Of a stretch of 64,000 nucleotides of DNA, positions 46,501 through 54,052 are shown one piece after another. Made by a program: the position numbers and the translations under genes. The notes beneath the pieces were generated by a model. That model worked only from the letters and a program-made list of their open reading frames with translations, was not told the origin of the DNA and searched no databases. Each line of letters starts with the position of its first letter. Position 1 is the first letter of the stretch. Source of the stretch: Lachnospiraceae bacterium. Its GTDB lineage: Bacteria; Bacillota; Clostridia; Lachnospirales; Lachnospiraceae. The stretch lies in the NCBI GenBank assembly GCA_021205755.1, contig JAJPWX010000003.1, forward strand, positions 1-64,000, read 5' to 3'.

Positions 46501-49230
46501 AGTTGGGGTAGCCGCAGTGACAGTGATGGTGTAGGTTTCTTTATTTTTATTATTATTCCCCCATGTATGCGTAATCGTTACAGTACCGACCTTCACACCG
46601 GTAACGGTCACTGACTTATTATTCGTCGAATCAAAGCTTACTTCACCGCCATCCGTACTTGTATAAGTCCAGTTATGGTTATTATTACCACTTGTGCTTG
46701 TTAGAAGAATACTCTTCCCTACCTGCACCGTAGTATCCCCACTAATGGAAGCCAAAGATATCCCATATTCAGAAAACCCTGTAGCTTCAAAAGTGATAGT
46801 CTGACTGCCGTTTTGGTAATCAGAAAGAACATCCATCGTTTCGGTTGTCTCTTCACCAAAATGAGTGACAGAATAGTACTCCAGACCGTCTTTTCCAAGG
46901 TAGGAGATCGTAACGGTCACTGCAGCGTCGGGTTCTATTTCCTCACCATCCACATACAGGCCAATATTAAACAGTCGAAATCCATGGTAATTGTCTTCCG
47001 GCTCAGAAGTATCTGTTTCCTCTGTTTCTGTTACCACTACTTCTGTTTCTTCGGTTTCATTTTCTGCATCCTCTTCACCGGAAGCAGACTCTTCCACATC
47101 TTCTTCCTGATCCCATCCGTACAGTGCCGCTGCTTCCGCATAGCTGGTCTGCCAGTTCTCGGAATCCTGCGCATATTCTGACACAATCAGTTCTACGTTA
47201 TCAGGCAGTCCTGCAGCTTCTCCGTAAGTAACGGTAACGACATAGTCTTCTCCCTCATATGTCAGAGTCGTCAGTTCCTCTTCTGTTTCCTCATCTTCCT
47301 CATAAATAGCGGATGAGATTGCATAATAAAAACCATCGTTCAGAGCAAACTGCAGGATCTGATCGCCGGATTCTTCGTTGTATTCCGATGAAAAATCGGC
47401 TGCAGCAGCTTCTCCATCCTCTACGCCATATTCTGTTACCGTGCAGAAAGCCGCGCCTTCTCTATTATGGAATGTAAAGGTTACACTACCCTGTGCGGTA
47501 AGTTCAATTTTCTCTCCATCCGCGTACAGTTCAAAGGAAAATAGCCGAAATTCTAAACCAGTACTTGCATCTGCAACAGCTGCTTCCGCTTCTGCTTCTG
47601 TTACATCTGCATCCGTTGTTTCCGAAGCAGATTTCATTTCTTCCGTATCAGTTGTTTCCGCTATGGCCTCTATTTCTCCCTCATCTGCTACTTCCGCGAC
47701 AGCCTCCGTTTCTCCCGCATCTGCGTATTCCGCGACAACCTGCGTTTCTTCTGCATCCGCCACTTCGCCTGTAACGCTCCAACCATACAAAACCACTGCT
47801 TCGGCATACGCTGCCTGATATAGTTCGGAATCTGAATCGTATTCTTCCACCACCAGCACGGCGTCTTCAGGAATCTCTGCATCTTCGTCATATGTGACAA
47901 CCACCGTATATTCTTCGCACTCACTCATCAGAGAGATTTCGGAGCCCTCGGATTCTGGTTCCATCTCAGATTCCGATTCCGTCTCAGATTCCCCATCGAA
48001 ATCAGTTTCTTCCTCAGATTCCACTTCTGTCAGGCCTTCTTCGGACTCCGTCTCCGCCTGATTTTCTTCCGATTCTCCCTCAGCAAGATTCTTCTCGGTC
48101 TCGACTTCTGTCAGACCTTCCGCAGCCGCAGTTATTTCGCTTTCTTCTGCTTCGGTCTCTGCCTCTTCCGTTTCCGACTCTTCCTCGGATTTCTGCGCTG
48201 CAGATACGGTTCCATAACCAACGATTTTCTGATCACTCACACTGTATTCCGTACTGCAGACTGCGTCCGTATCGCCCTCGTTCGCCGCATAGTCGCCCTC
48301 GATGACGGTCAGCCGAGCGTTGCTTTCATTGACAGTTACTACGATACCGACCCGGTCGATTTTGCCGTCATTGTCGGCATCAAAAAAGACAAGGTCGCCA
48401 GATTGGACTTCGTAATCCGATGCGTCCTCGTAAAGTCCCATGTTATTCAGGGTGACAGACCAGGCATAAGCGCCGGTCGCCTCTGGAAATTCTGTTTGCG
48501 GTACGCCGGCATAAGACAGGCAGAAAGAGACGAACATGGCATCCCAATCTCCGTATTCATTTCCCGCCCACGCGCCGTAACGGGTGTAGCCCTGTGTCGT
48601 CTCGCCGTCATCGGCCAGTTTAAAGTTAGCCGTGCTCTCTGCATAACCGACCTGGCTCTTCGCCACAGCCACCAGGTTCTCCGCCCATGTTCCGCTTAAG
48701 GTCGAGGGAAGGGTTGCTTCCCAGACAGAAGCGGTCTCCAGATCCGCCGTCTCGTCGATCATGCACGCGATCGTATGAGTGTGTTCTTCAAGACCGCACA
48801 CGAGCTGCTTTTCATAGCAGGCATCGGTATGGGTGTGACCAGTTTCGGGCTCACACTCTTCTAGCTCGCAGATCAGCACCTGCTCCGTCTGATAGCATGC
48901 TTCCGTATGGGTATGATCCTCGCCCTCCTCCAGGCCGCAGATCAGCGTTGTCACCGTCTCGTAGCATTCTTCCGTGTGCGTATGGCCGGGCGTCCCCTCC
49001 GATTCTTCGAGGCCGCAGACCAGCACCAGCTCATAGCAGCTGTCGTCATGCACATGCTCGGTTTTGCCGCAATAAACTTCGTTGGTCAGTGCCGCACCGG
49101 TCAGCCGGAGCTGCCAGTACACGCCCGTACCCACCAGGAGGGCAAGCAACAGCAGCACGCAGACCAGCCATCTGCGCATGCGCCGTTCCCTCTTAAATTT
49201 ATCAAGATAGGTATTTATCAGGTTCTGCAA
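43540..49230 (-). CDS. Giant surface adhesin 1 (intact paralogue)
   Basis: 1896 residues. Basic N-terminus and signal-anchor (about 17-38). Five CxxxH-x-H-x3-C repeats (about 53-165). A CHAP/NlpC-like domain (about 180-345) with DWDAMFVSFC and IDRVGIV, so both usual catalytic residues are replaced. Glu/Ser-rich segment. Two copies of a module with YAQDSENWQTSYAEAAALYGW and FRLFNIGLYVDGEEIEP blocks. An Ig-like domain (TTVQVGKSILLTSTSG). A PA14/fibro-slime-like domain (FTGDDDVWVFIDGELVMNMSG). Cna-B-like domains with YYLEEVTAPDGYN. A sorting-like end MPESGGSGTWMFTLIG, helix and GRRRM. It lies 75 nt after the signal peptidase. Pilus tip or wall adhesin is inferred from domains and context. Confidence 0.88.
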   Translation of the reverse strand: MQNLINTYLDKFKRERRMRRWLVCVLLLLALLVGTGVYWQLRLTGAALTNEVYCGKTEHVHDDSCYELVLVCGLEESEGTPGHTHTEECYETVTTLICGLEEGEDHTHTEACYQTEQVLICELEECEPETGHTHTDACYEKQLVCGLEEHTHTIACMIDETADLETASVWEATLPSTLSGTWAENLVAVAKSQVGYAESTANFKLADDGETTQGYTRYGAWAGNEYGDWDAMFVSFCLSYAGVPQTEFPEATGAYAWSVTLNNMGLYEDASDYEVQSGDLVFFDADNDGKIDRVGIVVTVNESNARLTVIEGDYAANEGDTDAVCSTEYSVSDQKIVGYGTVSAAQKSEEESETEEAETEAEESEITAAAEGLTEVETEKNLAEGESEENQAETESEEGLTEVESEEETDFDGESETESESEMEPESEGSEISLMSECEEYTVVVTYDEDAEIPEDAVLVVEEYDSDSELYQAAYAEAVVLYGWSVTGEVADAEETQVVAEYADAGETEAVAEVADEGEIEAIAETTDTEEMKSASETTDADVTEAEAEAAVADASTGLEFRLFSFELYADGEKIELTAQGSVTFTFHNREGAAFCTVTEYGVEDGEAAAADFSSEYNEESGDQILQFALNDGFYYAISSAIYEEDEETEEELTTLTYEGEDYVVTVTYGEAAGLPDNVELIVSEYAQDSENWQTSYAEAAALYGWDQEEDVEESASGEEDAENETEETEVVVTETEETDTSEPEDNYHGFRLFNIGLYVDGEEIEPDAAVTVTISYLGKDGLEYYSVTHFGEETTETMDVLSDYQNGSQTITFEATGFSEYGISLASISGDTTVQVGKSILLTSTSGNNNHNWTYTSTDGGEVSFDSTNNKSVTVTGVKVGTVTITHTWGNNNKNKETYTITVTAATPTAGIVLNLGNGNGVLQDSDYSGGSQGSGGTDLRYTVDLSNANEDTDRMVTIHLPSDSDLSSGTGTSTFTVVDADDTSNSTDITVDLANEAAPYAWKLVGWINIATGEYYDVSNGSVDAAVDLDDDNVFYADWIAESYDFGSSSTLGVDTSSFITIQMFDYNELFNLYSASLTQSGLTSETWADSGSLYSDLLIRGSSTVLDESFIFQNSRTNNSSDQSADSNGLLGFVKNLQTWNWNNEKTYDNWEMDEASTSPVFSKLYDTSGSTIGVEYLGTANYLFQIDSDGYYYFNSDEDGAAYNQSAQRFYLSDTPTTVSGYGQAFFPYNEVDSYSSISDGTLNYWFGMSIEIDFYLPNDVGTGGNIYNDTDMLFEFTGDDDVWVFIDGELVMNMSGIHSTMSGTIDFSSGDVTVNGTVSSKALSGTTAGTHTLTVYYMERGAWDSNLSIKLNMVPRWVYETAEAGTMKITKVWKDSDGNTVTGTDTSGYSSVTMGLFQKTTVTSGKDNGDGTVTYTWNNTDYILQSDGYSYDSDSNGYVNAYVSDGYLYVRVDTQVVSYSNDWTYTWELLDLDNTYEVLELTDLSNYTTTSTYSALQEYEYWKAVDGCDALNGTVTYDGSTYTRTGGILTDGLQIVLTDGAQNGNASTSGYPATYNGYVIDSDGSSISTKEAQFSQKATESVANSGSYTYGVTSDTYVSTTSVWTVELTGEYVKFGDGTGTYYVPSFYLKDSSGAYLAITGTTGNYSLTTVSDKSGATVFSYNQLGELNTEDNTGLRIIIKEDGSYALVAGRQTETDTRNVKIYVKETVTTEGKDYTITNKRLPIVTLQKVSSADTSTSLSGAAFVLYKTEVSGNETKKYYYSYNQTDGVSWVENENQLTTDASGSISFISLPDGTYYLEEVTAPDGYNTLNGTITFIVADGKVTSVSGNSAVMSLVKATDSLTIRVMNTPGYEMPESGGSGTWMFTLIGTLFVLFGGVGLVLLYGRRRMI

Positions 49231-49305
49231 ACTGCCATCTCCCTTTCGCCCGGCAAAGCCTGCCAGGCTCCTTTCCTGACCTTTGACCTTGTTCCACCAC
49301 GTTTA

Positions 49306-49902
49306 TCAGCTTATCAGCGAAATCTGATTCAGCGGCCATACTCTCAATATGACCTTCCCGACAATCTGATCGACCTCAATACAGCCAATCGCGCTGCTTC
49401 GGGAATCGATCGAGGTCGTCCGGTTATCTCCCATAACAAAATAGCGGTTTTCCGGCACCTGGTAGGGATAGGTAATATCCGTCTCTCCCAGGGATTTTGC
49501 CGTCACATACGGTTCGTCAATCAATTCGCCGTTGACCGTCACATTGCCATCCTCATCAATATCAATATAATCTCCGGGGCCGCCAATGACGCGTTTCAAA
49601 AGCAGCTTGTTCTGATAGTAAAACCCGATCAGATCCCCCGTTTCAAACTTTTTGGTTTTTACCAGAAGAATGATGTCGCCATCCGACAGGGTCGGCTCCA
49701 TGCTAGAACCGGATACCTGCAACATTGGAAGAAAAAGGGTTGCCAACAGGACAGACAACGCCGCCACAATGATAAGCGCGTATATGGTCGTCCGCAGGGT
49801 CTGCCGATACTGCTTCTGATACTTCAGCCGCTCCCGCTCCTCCACAATCGCTTCCTCGCTGGGGATTTTCGCTGTATGCAGGTCATACCGATGCTCCGTC
49901 AA
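49306..49902 (-). CDS. lepB: Type I signal peptidase of the pilus locus
   Basis: 198-residue membrane peptidase starting at a TTG seven nt after AGGAGGGG. One N-terminal helix (about 40-61), then SGSSMEPTL with nucleophile Ser67, LLLKRVIGGPGD with general base Lys103, and the box E motif YFVMGDNRTTSIDSRS. Gram-positive pilus clusters often carry their own signal peptidase, needed for pilin assembly, and this gene lies between the class C sortase and adhesin 1. Confidence 0.95.
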   Translation of the reverse strand: MTEHRYDLHTAKIPSEEAIVEERERLKYQKQYRQTLRTTIYALIIVAALSVLLATLFLPMLQVSGSSMEPTLSDGDIILLVKTKKFETGDLIGFYYQNKLLLKRVIGGPGDYIDIDEDGNVTVNGELIDEPYVTAKSLGETDITYPYQVPENRYFVMGDNRTTSIDSRSSAIGCIEVDQIVGKVILRVWPLNQISLIS

Positions 49903-50041
49903 ATATTGTCCCCTCCTGTTTCATCCTTGTTTCAAAATTACCATCTAAGCTTTCATGCCCGTTTCACGCACATCACCAAGTCCAAAAGTAATTACTTTGC
50001 ATTCCCGCAGTCACTGCCCGCCAAAACAGGAACAGGCCAGT

Positions 50042-50947
50042 CTAACTGGCCGTTCCGGTCTCTTGCTTTTCCTGCTTTTCTTTCTTCCTCTTATTTCTGA
50101 CCCTGTGAGAATCCCAGAACACCCAGACCATCAAAAGTCCCATCATCGGAACCGCCAGAATCGGGGTGGCCAGAAGCGGCGACAATTTTTTCGCCTCCGC
50201 TGTCACATTGATCAGCCGCGTATCCGCATTTTCCACCCGCACGCCTCTCACCAGAAGCCGTTCGCTGTTGACCCCGTAGGGGGTACAGGTCAGCAGCGTG
50301 CAGTAATCTTTTCCTTCCTCTATATACAGGTATTCAATCTCACTCGGATCGACAATGGATATCTGGTCGACCTCATAGGTCATCACCCGATCCAGCACCG
50401 TAATCGTAAACGTATCTCCGATCTCCATCTGATCCAGATGGGTAAACAGCAGAGCGCTCGGCAATCCGCGGTGCGCGGAAATCACGCAATGGGTACTCTC
50501 CCCGCCCACCGGGAGGCTGCTCCCCTCCAGATGTCCCGAGGCGGTCTGCAGCACATTCACATCCGTGCCGTGATAAATCGGGAGCTGCACGTCAATCTTC
50601 TCAATGGTAACATACCCCATCACGCCGGTACCGCTGACATCCAGCAGATCCCAATAATCCTCATCCACCAGCTCCGGAGACGGAATCGTCCGCGCCGACC
50701 CGATTTCCGCCAGCTGCTCGTTATACGCTTCCGCCGCCTCAAAGTAAGCAGTGTAATCAGTCTCCGATAAATCCGCCACGGCCTCATCATAAGTCGCCAC
50801 AGCACGGGTCGTCACCTGATCATTCCACCAGTTGCTCACAGAGGGATAGGCCACAATGACAATTCCAGCCAGAAGCACACACACCAGAAGAATCGTTATC
50901 ATCCGATCCTTTCTTGCACCCCGCTTCATTTTCCCGCGCTGTTTCAT
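50042..50947 (-). CDS. srtC: Class C pilin-polymerising sortase
   Basis: 301-residue sortase with two membrane segments (about 16-35 and near 255-272), the arrangement of class C enzymes that join pilin subunits covalently. Catalytic His159 (VISAHRGL), Cys221 (LLTCTPYG) and Arg230 (NSERLLVRG) are all present. A lid region lies at about 85-103. It is directly downstream of the backbone pilin, 72 nt away, as in spa-type pilus operons. Confidence 0.95.
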   Translation of the reverse strand: MKQRGKMKRGARKDRMITILLVCVLLAGIVIVAYPSVSNWWNDQVTTRAVATYDEAVADLSETDYTAYFEAAEAYNEQLAEIGSARTIPSPELVDEDYWDLLDVSGTGVMGYVTIEKIDVQLPIYHGTDVNVLQTASGHLEGSSLPVGGESTHCVISAHRGLPSALLFTHLDQMEIGDTFTITVLDRVMTYEVDQISIVDPSEIEYLYIEEGKDYCTLLTCTPYGVNSERLLVRGVRVENADTRLINVTAEAKKLSPLLATPILAVPMMGLLMVWVFWDSHRVRNKRKKEKQEKQETGTAS

Positions 50948-51019
50948 TCCTTCCTTAGCCGCTCCTCTGTATCACTGCTCACATGTTACAGGTCACATTT
51001 CTCATACGCCGAACCCGTT

Positions 51020-52693
51020 TTACTCCTCCTCACGCCTTCTCATACGACTTCTGGTAATCAGCAGCACCACCGCCAGAAGAATCAGTGTCGGACCAACAAC
51101 ATAGAAGATCGTCGTGCCGATGCCGCCGGTGGAAGGCATGGTAGAGCCGGAGTTGTTTTCTACAGTTACGGAAACCGCTCCAGTTGATGTGTTTCCATTA
51201 GCAGGCGTTCCTCCATCAACCGTTACCGTCAGTGTATTAATTTCATCATAATCACCGTCAGAATCTGTATCCGTATATGTAGCAGAAATAACGATAGTAA
51301 TCGAGCTAGACAGCTTATTATAACCATCTGGAGCCTTTGTCTCTTCCAAGTAATATGTTCCTGCGCCAAGGCCAATGATCTTAAAGATACCGTATGAATC
51401 CGATTTCAAAGTAGATGCCTGGTCACTGTCAGTCGTCCATCCGGTAATTTTACCAGTGTTTTCATCAACCTGGGCATAATACGTGATGCTATTTCCGTCA
51501 GTGTAATAAAGCTTAAATTCCGCATTTTCCAATACTTTAGTATTGTCGTTTCCATCTACCTTGGTCACATCCAATTCAAATGTAAACGTAACAACCTGAT
51601 CCGTAGTTGTTGTGCCTGTTTCACTTCCATTTGGATTATTGGAATACGTCACGTTAACCTCGTTGGGGTTACCAGTACTACCACTAACAGCGTTCCCATT
51701 CAACTTGGCCTTATAGGTCACAACAATTACACTATCTTTTGTCACGGAGATTTTCGAAGTTGAAGCACTATCTGAATACAAAGAGTTCACATCACCAATC
51801 CCAACCGTCAGAACCGTGCCACCCTCATACGTACTGTTCGTGCCAGAATAATTAGCCGCAGTAACCGTATAGCTGCCATTTGAGCTATCTACTACCACCC
51901 CATTAGTTCCATTCTCAGCATCAGAAGCACTTGGGTAAACAGTAACTGTCACATCTGATGTCTGTATTGAAGAACCAGAAGTAACCAGTGTCAAGCCTTT
52001 TGACAAAGTATCGTTAAACACAAGCTGATAAGTAGAATAATCAGCAAGTGTACTTGGAAGTGTGGCAGTCAATGTATATGTCACTTCTTCATCGATACTA
52101 GCGCTTGTATTACTAACTTTCTTATCAACAGTGGGTATACCAGACTTTGGGGTCACCGTAATACTTTTCACAACTTCAAGTATGTAGTTGGAATAAACAG
52201 TGCCTTCTCCACTGGAAGGAATAGCAGTATTTTTAATCAAATAATAACCCGCTCCAACAACATCAGCAGTATAGTTTTTAGCAGTATCACTATATGTGAA
52301 AGTTTTCGCTGGAGTTAGAGTATAGCTTTCAGCAATGTACTCAGCAAATGCAGTAACATCAATTCCTCCATTACTCGCTCCATCAACTAATGCTTCGGCG
52401 AGACCGGCGGCACTATATGCATAAGTAGTCCCATCCAATATGGATGAATAATTTAAAAGCACACTAGCTTGATCCGTTGGGCTGAGTGCACTGCCAAACT
52501 CAATGTTAGACAATGTGCTACCAGACAGATCTCCTTTAAAAATCTGATACGCAATATACGTATATCCATCTGTTTCATTTTCAATAGTAATGGTGTATGT
52601 GTTCGTATCCGCCGCCATCACCGTCATACTCATCGCCAGCGCCATGACCAGCACCAGCATCAATCCCGCAATTTTTCTAAATCTTCTCATCAT
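51020..52693 (-). CDS. Backbone pilin with Cna-B/SpaA domains
   Basis: 557 residues from the first of two ATGs, six nt after AAAGGAG; the upstream in-frame start is rejected. Signal peptide about 1-29 (ending SMTVMAAD). An N-terminal domain is followed by VDKKVSNTSASIDEEVTYTLT, a backbone-pilin D2-like domain. Next is a Cna-B domain with Lys in ELDVTKVDGND and the Glu-box YYLEETKAPDGYN, which would form isopeptide bonds. The sorting signal is MPSTGG, then a helix and RSRMRRREEE. As first structural gene of the operon, next to srtC, it is most likely the major pilin. Confidence 0.92.
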   Translation of the reverse strand: MMRRFRKIAGLMLVLVMALAMSMTVMAADTNTYTITIENETDGYTYIAYQIFKGDLSGSTLSNIEFGSALSPTDQASVLLNYSSILDGTTYAYSAAGLAEALVDGASNGGIDVTAFAEYIAESYTLTPAKTFTYSDTAKNYTADVVGAGYYLIKNTAIPSSGEGTVYSNYILEVVKSITVTPKSGIPTVDKKVSNTSASIDEEVTYTLTATLPSTLADYSTYQLVFNDTLSKGLTLVTSGSSIQTSDVTVTVYPSASDAENGTNGVVVDSSNGSYTVTAANYSGTNSTYEGGTVLTVGIGDVNSLYSDSASTSKISVTKDSVIVVTYKAKLNGNAVSGSTGNPNEVNVTYSNNPNGSETGTTTTDQVVTFTFELDVTKVDGNDNTKVLENAEFKLYYTDGNSITYYAQVDENTGKITGWTTDSDQASTLKSDSYGIFKIIGLGAGTYYLEETKAPDGYNKLSSSITIVISATYTDTDSDGDYDEINTLTVTVDGGTPANGNTSTGAVSVTVENNSGSTMPSTGGIGTTIFYVVGPTLILLAVVLLITRSRMRRREEE

Positions 52694-53036
52694 GCTCTTC
52701 TCCTTTAGCGTTATTTGATTTGTTGTAGCAGTTCCGAACAGCATCAAAATGAAAAGACCGCCTGCTGTTCTGAATAGTTACGTTTTTTATTTCCTTTATA
52801 AAAACAGGGTGTCCCAAGATATCACTCCGGAATAACTTTTCCTCTCCTTCGAGAAAGTCCTCCCTCTGCATCTGATCCACCCATGTCTGTTTCTTATGTA
52901 TATCATTGCCCGTTCCTCCTCCTCGCGCCGGATGCGCTCTCCGGCTTTTGCGAAAAGTGTGGCAGGTAAAACCGGTTTGCTTCATCAAACCTTTTGATCA
53001 CCCACGCTCATTTTCCTTCCAATTTTAACTGCCCCC
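52694..53036 (-). other. Long 5' leader of the pilin mRNA
   Basis: About 340 nt from the LytTR-type promoter to the pilin ATG. It contains an 8-codon frame (MSVGDQKV, 53008-52982) three nt after GGAAGG. A roughly 100-codon frame then begins at an ATG overlapping that frame's stop and ends at 52677, just inside the pilin gene. Repeat copy 4 is also inside. The longer frame resembles no family; a regulatory role of the upstream frames is possible. Confidence 0.45.
52725..52781. repeat. MITE-like inverted-repeat element, copy 4 (minimal form)
   Basis: 57 bp from GTAGCAGTTCCGAACAGC to GCTGTTCTGAATAGTTAC, with the shared GCATCAAAATGAAAAGAC segment and no core. It sits in the pilin leader 32 nt upstream of the start codon, where its paired ends could fold in the mRNA. 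Confidence 0.82.
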
Positions 53037-53095
53037 ATTATATCACAGAATCCGCAAAGCGCTTAACCATTGGTCCCCAGGCTCCGACCATTCGT
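53037..53095 (-). promoter_or_regulatory. LytTR-type promoter of the pilus operon
   Basis: On the minus strand, two 9-bp direct repeats ACGAATGGT (53087-53095) and ACCAATGGT (53066-53074), 21 bp apart from start to start, precede a poor -35 region (TTAAGC) and a perfect -10 TATAAT (53037-53042). The second repeat ends 23 bp upstream of the -10. This is the layout of promoters activated by AgrA/ComE-type LytTR regulators, and the LytTR gene is adjacent. Confidence 0.75.
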
Positions 53096-53098
53096 GCC

Positions 53099-53809
53099 TT
53101 ATTGATCCCTGTAGAGACGAGAAAACAGCCAAGCGTCATAATCTGCCCGGATTCCCACCTTTCCCCGGCGTGGAAAGTCGAGCCGCATTCCATTGTCCAT
53201 CAAGCAGTAGTCGGCACTCATCTGCCGGATGTGTTCCATATTGGCAATCGTTCCCCGGCTCAGCCGCAGAAAGTTCTTATCGAGCTTGTCTTCGAGCTCC
53301 TGAAGGGGCGACCGAACCTGAATGGTACGGTTGTTTGTCAAATAGATTTCCTTATTATGTCTGGCGCTGAGAATGCAGATGATTTCATCCAGATACATCG
53401 TCACGTTGTCTCTGCCAATAGTGAGGGACAATAAGGGACGGAGCTTCGAGCGCAGCCGCTGCAAGCGCTGAAACGCCTCTGCCACCCCATCTGCGGTAAT
53501 CGGTTTTACCAGATAGTGAAGCGCATTCAGGGAATAAGCGTCTACCGCGAAATCAAGGCTGCAGGTGATAAACACAATGCCTGTCTGCGGAGACAGTTTT
53601 TGAATTTTGCGCGCGATATCGATACCGCTCTCGCCGGGAAGGTAGATATCCAAAAATACAATGTCAAAAACAGGCGGCTCCTGCACTGCTTCAAGCAGTT
53701 CTGCACCATTGGTAAAACACTCTGCGCATGCTCTCGGATCAAACTCTCCCAGAGCACTGGTAAACAGAGCCTGTGACCGTCTGCTGTCGTCGCAGATAGC
53801 AATTCGCAT
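53099..53809 (-). CDS. LytTR-family response regulator
   Basis: 236-residue transcription activator. Receiver domain: acidic pair Asp7-Asp8, phospho-acceptor Asp54 in VFLDIYLPGESG, and Lys102 in YLVKPI. The C-terminal LytTR DNA-binding domain (about 130-235) has IICILSARHNKEIYLTN and FLRLSRGTIANMEHIRQ. No sensor kinase is present in the window. The gene lies upstream of the pilus operon, and LytTR-like repeats precede both its own promoter and the pilus promoter. A run of nine Gs lies 10 nt before its ATG and may act as, or alter, the ribosome site. Confidence 0.93.
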   Translation of the reverse strand: MRIAICDDSRRSQALFTSALGEFDPRACAECFTNGAELLEAVQEPPVFDIVFLDIYLPGESGIDIARKIQKLSPQTGIVFITCSLDFAVDAYSLNALHYLVKPITADGVAEAFQRLQRLRSKLRPLLSLTIGRDNVTMYLDEIICILSARHNKEIYLTNNRTIQVRSPLQELEDKLDKNFLRLSRGTIANMEHIRQMSADYCLMDNGMRLDFPRRGKVGIRADYDAWLFSRLYRDQ

Positions 53810-53819
53810 CTCACCAGTA

Positions 53820-53828
53820 CCCCCCCCC
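53820..53828 (-). repeat. G9 homopolymer before the response regulator start
   Basis: Nine consecutive Gs in the mRNA, ten nt upstream of the ATG. No other Shine-Dalgarno site with normal spacing is seen (GGTGAG directly abuts the ATG). Length changes could tune translation. Confidence 0.75.
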
Positions 53829-53851
53829 TCGTTAAAAAACTTATTAGTGTT

Positions 53852-53912
53852 ATTTTAACACTAAATTGATACATCCGATATACCATTCGTGCCGTATTTC
53901 TGCACCATTCGT
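53852..53912 (-). promoter_or_regulatory. LytTR-type promoter of the response regulator gene
   Basis: On the minus strand, two identical 9-bp repeats ACGAATGGT (53904-53912 and 53882-53890; 22 bp start to start) lie 24 bp upstream of a -10 TAAAAT (53852-53857). A perfect 9-bp palindrome TTAGTGTTA-TTT-TAACACTAA (53844-53864) covers the -10. This suggests autoregulation. Confidence 0.7.
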
Positions 53913-54052
53913 ACCTTGATTTTTATGGCAAAAAAGACAGCCGGTACGGCTGCCTTTTCCTTCGCGCTTTTATGGGCCTTCTATTTTATCCGAAATCATA
54001 TGTCAAGAACATTTCCACTTCTGACAAATCGCCAGGCGACCAGCCCGGATCG

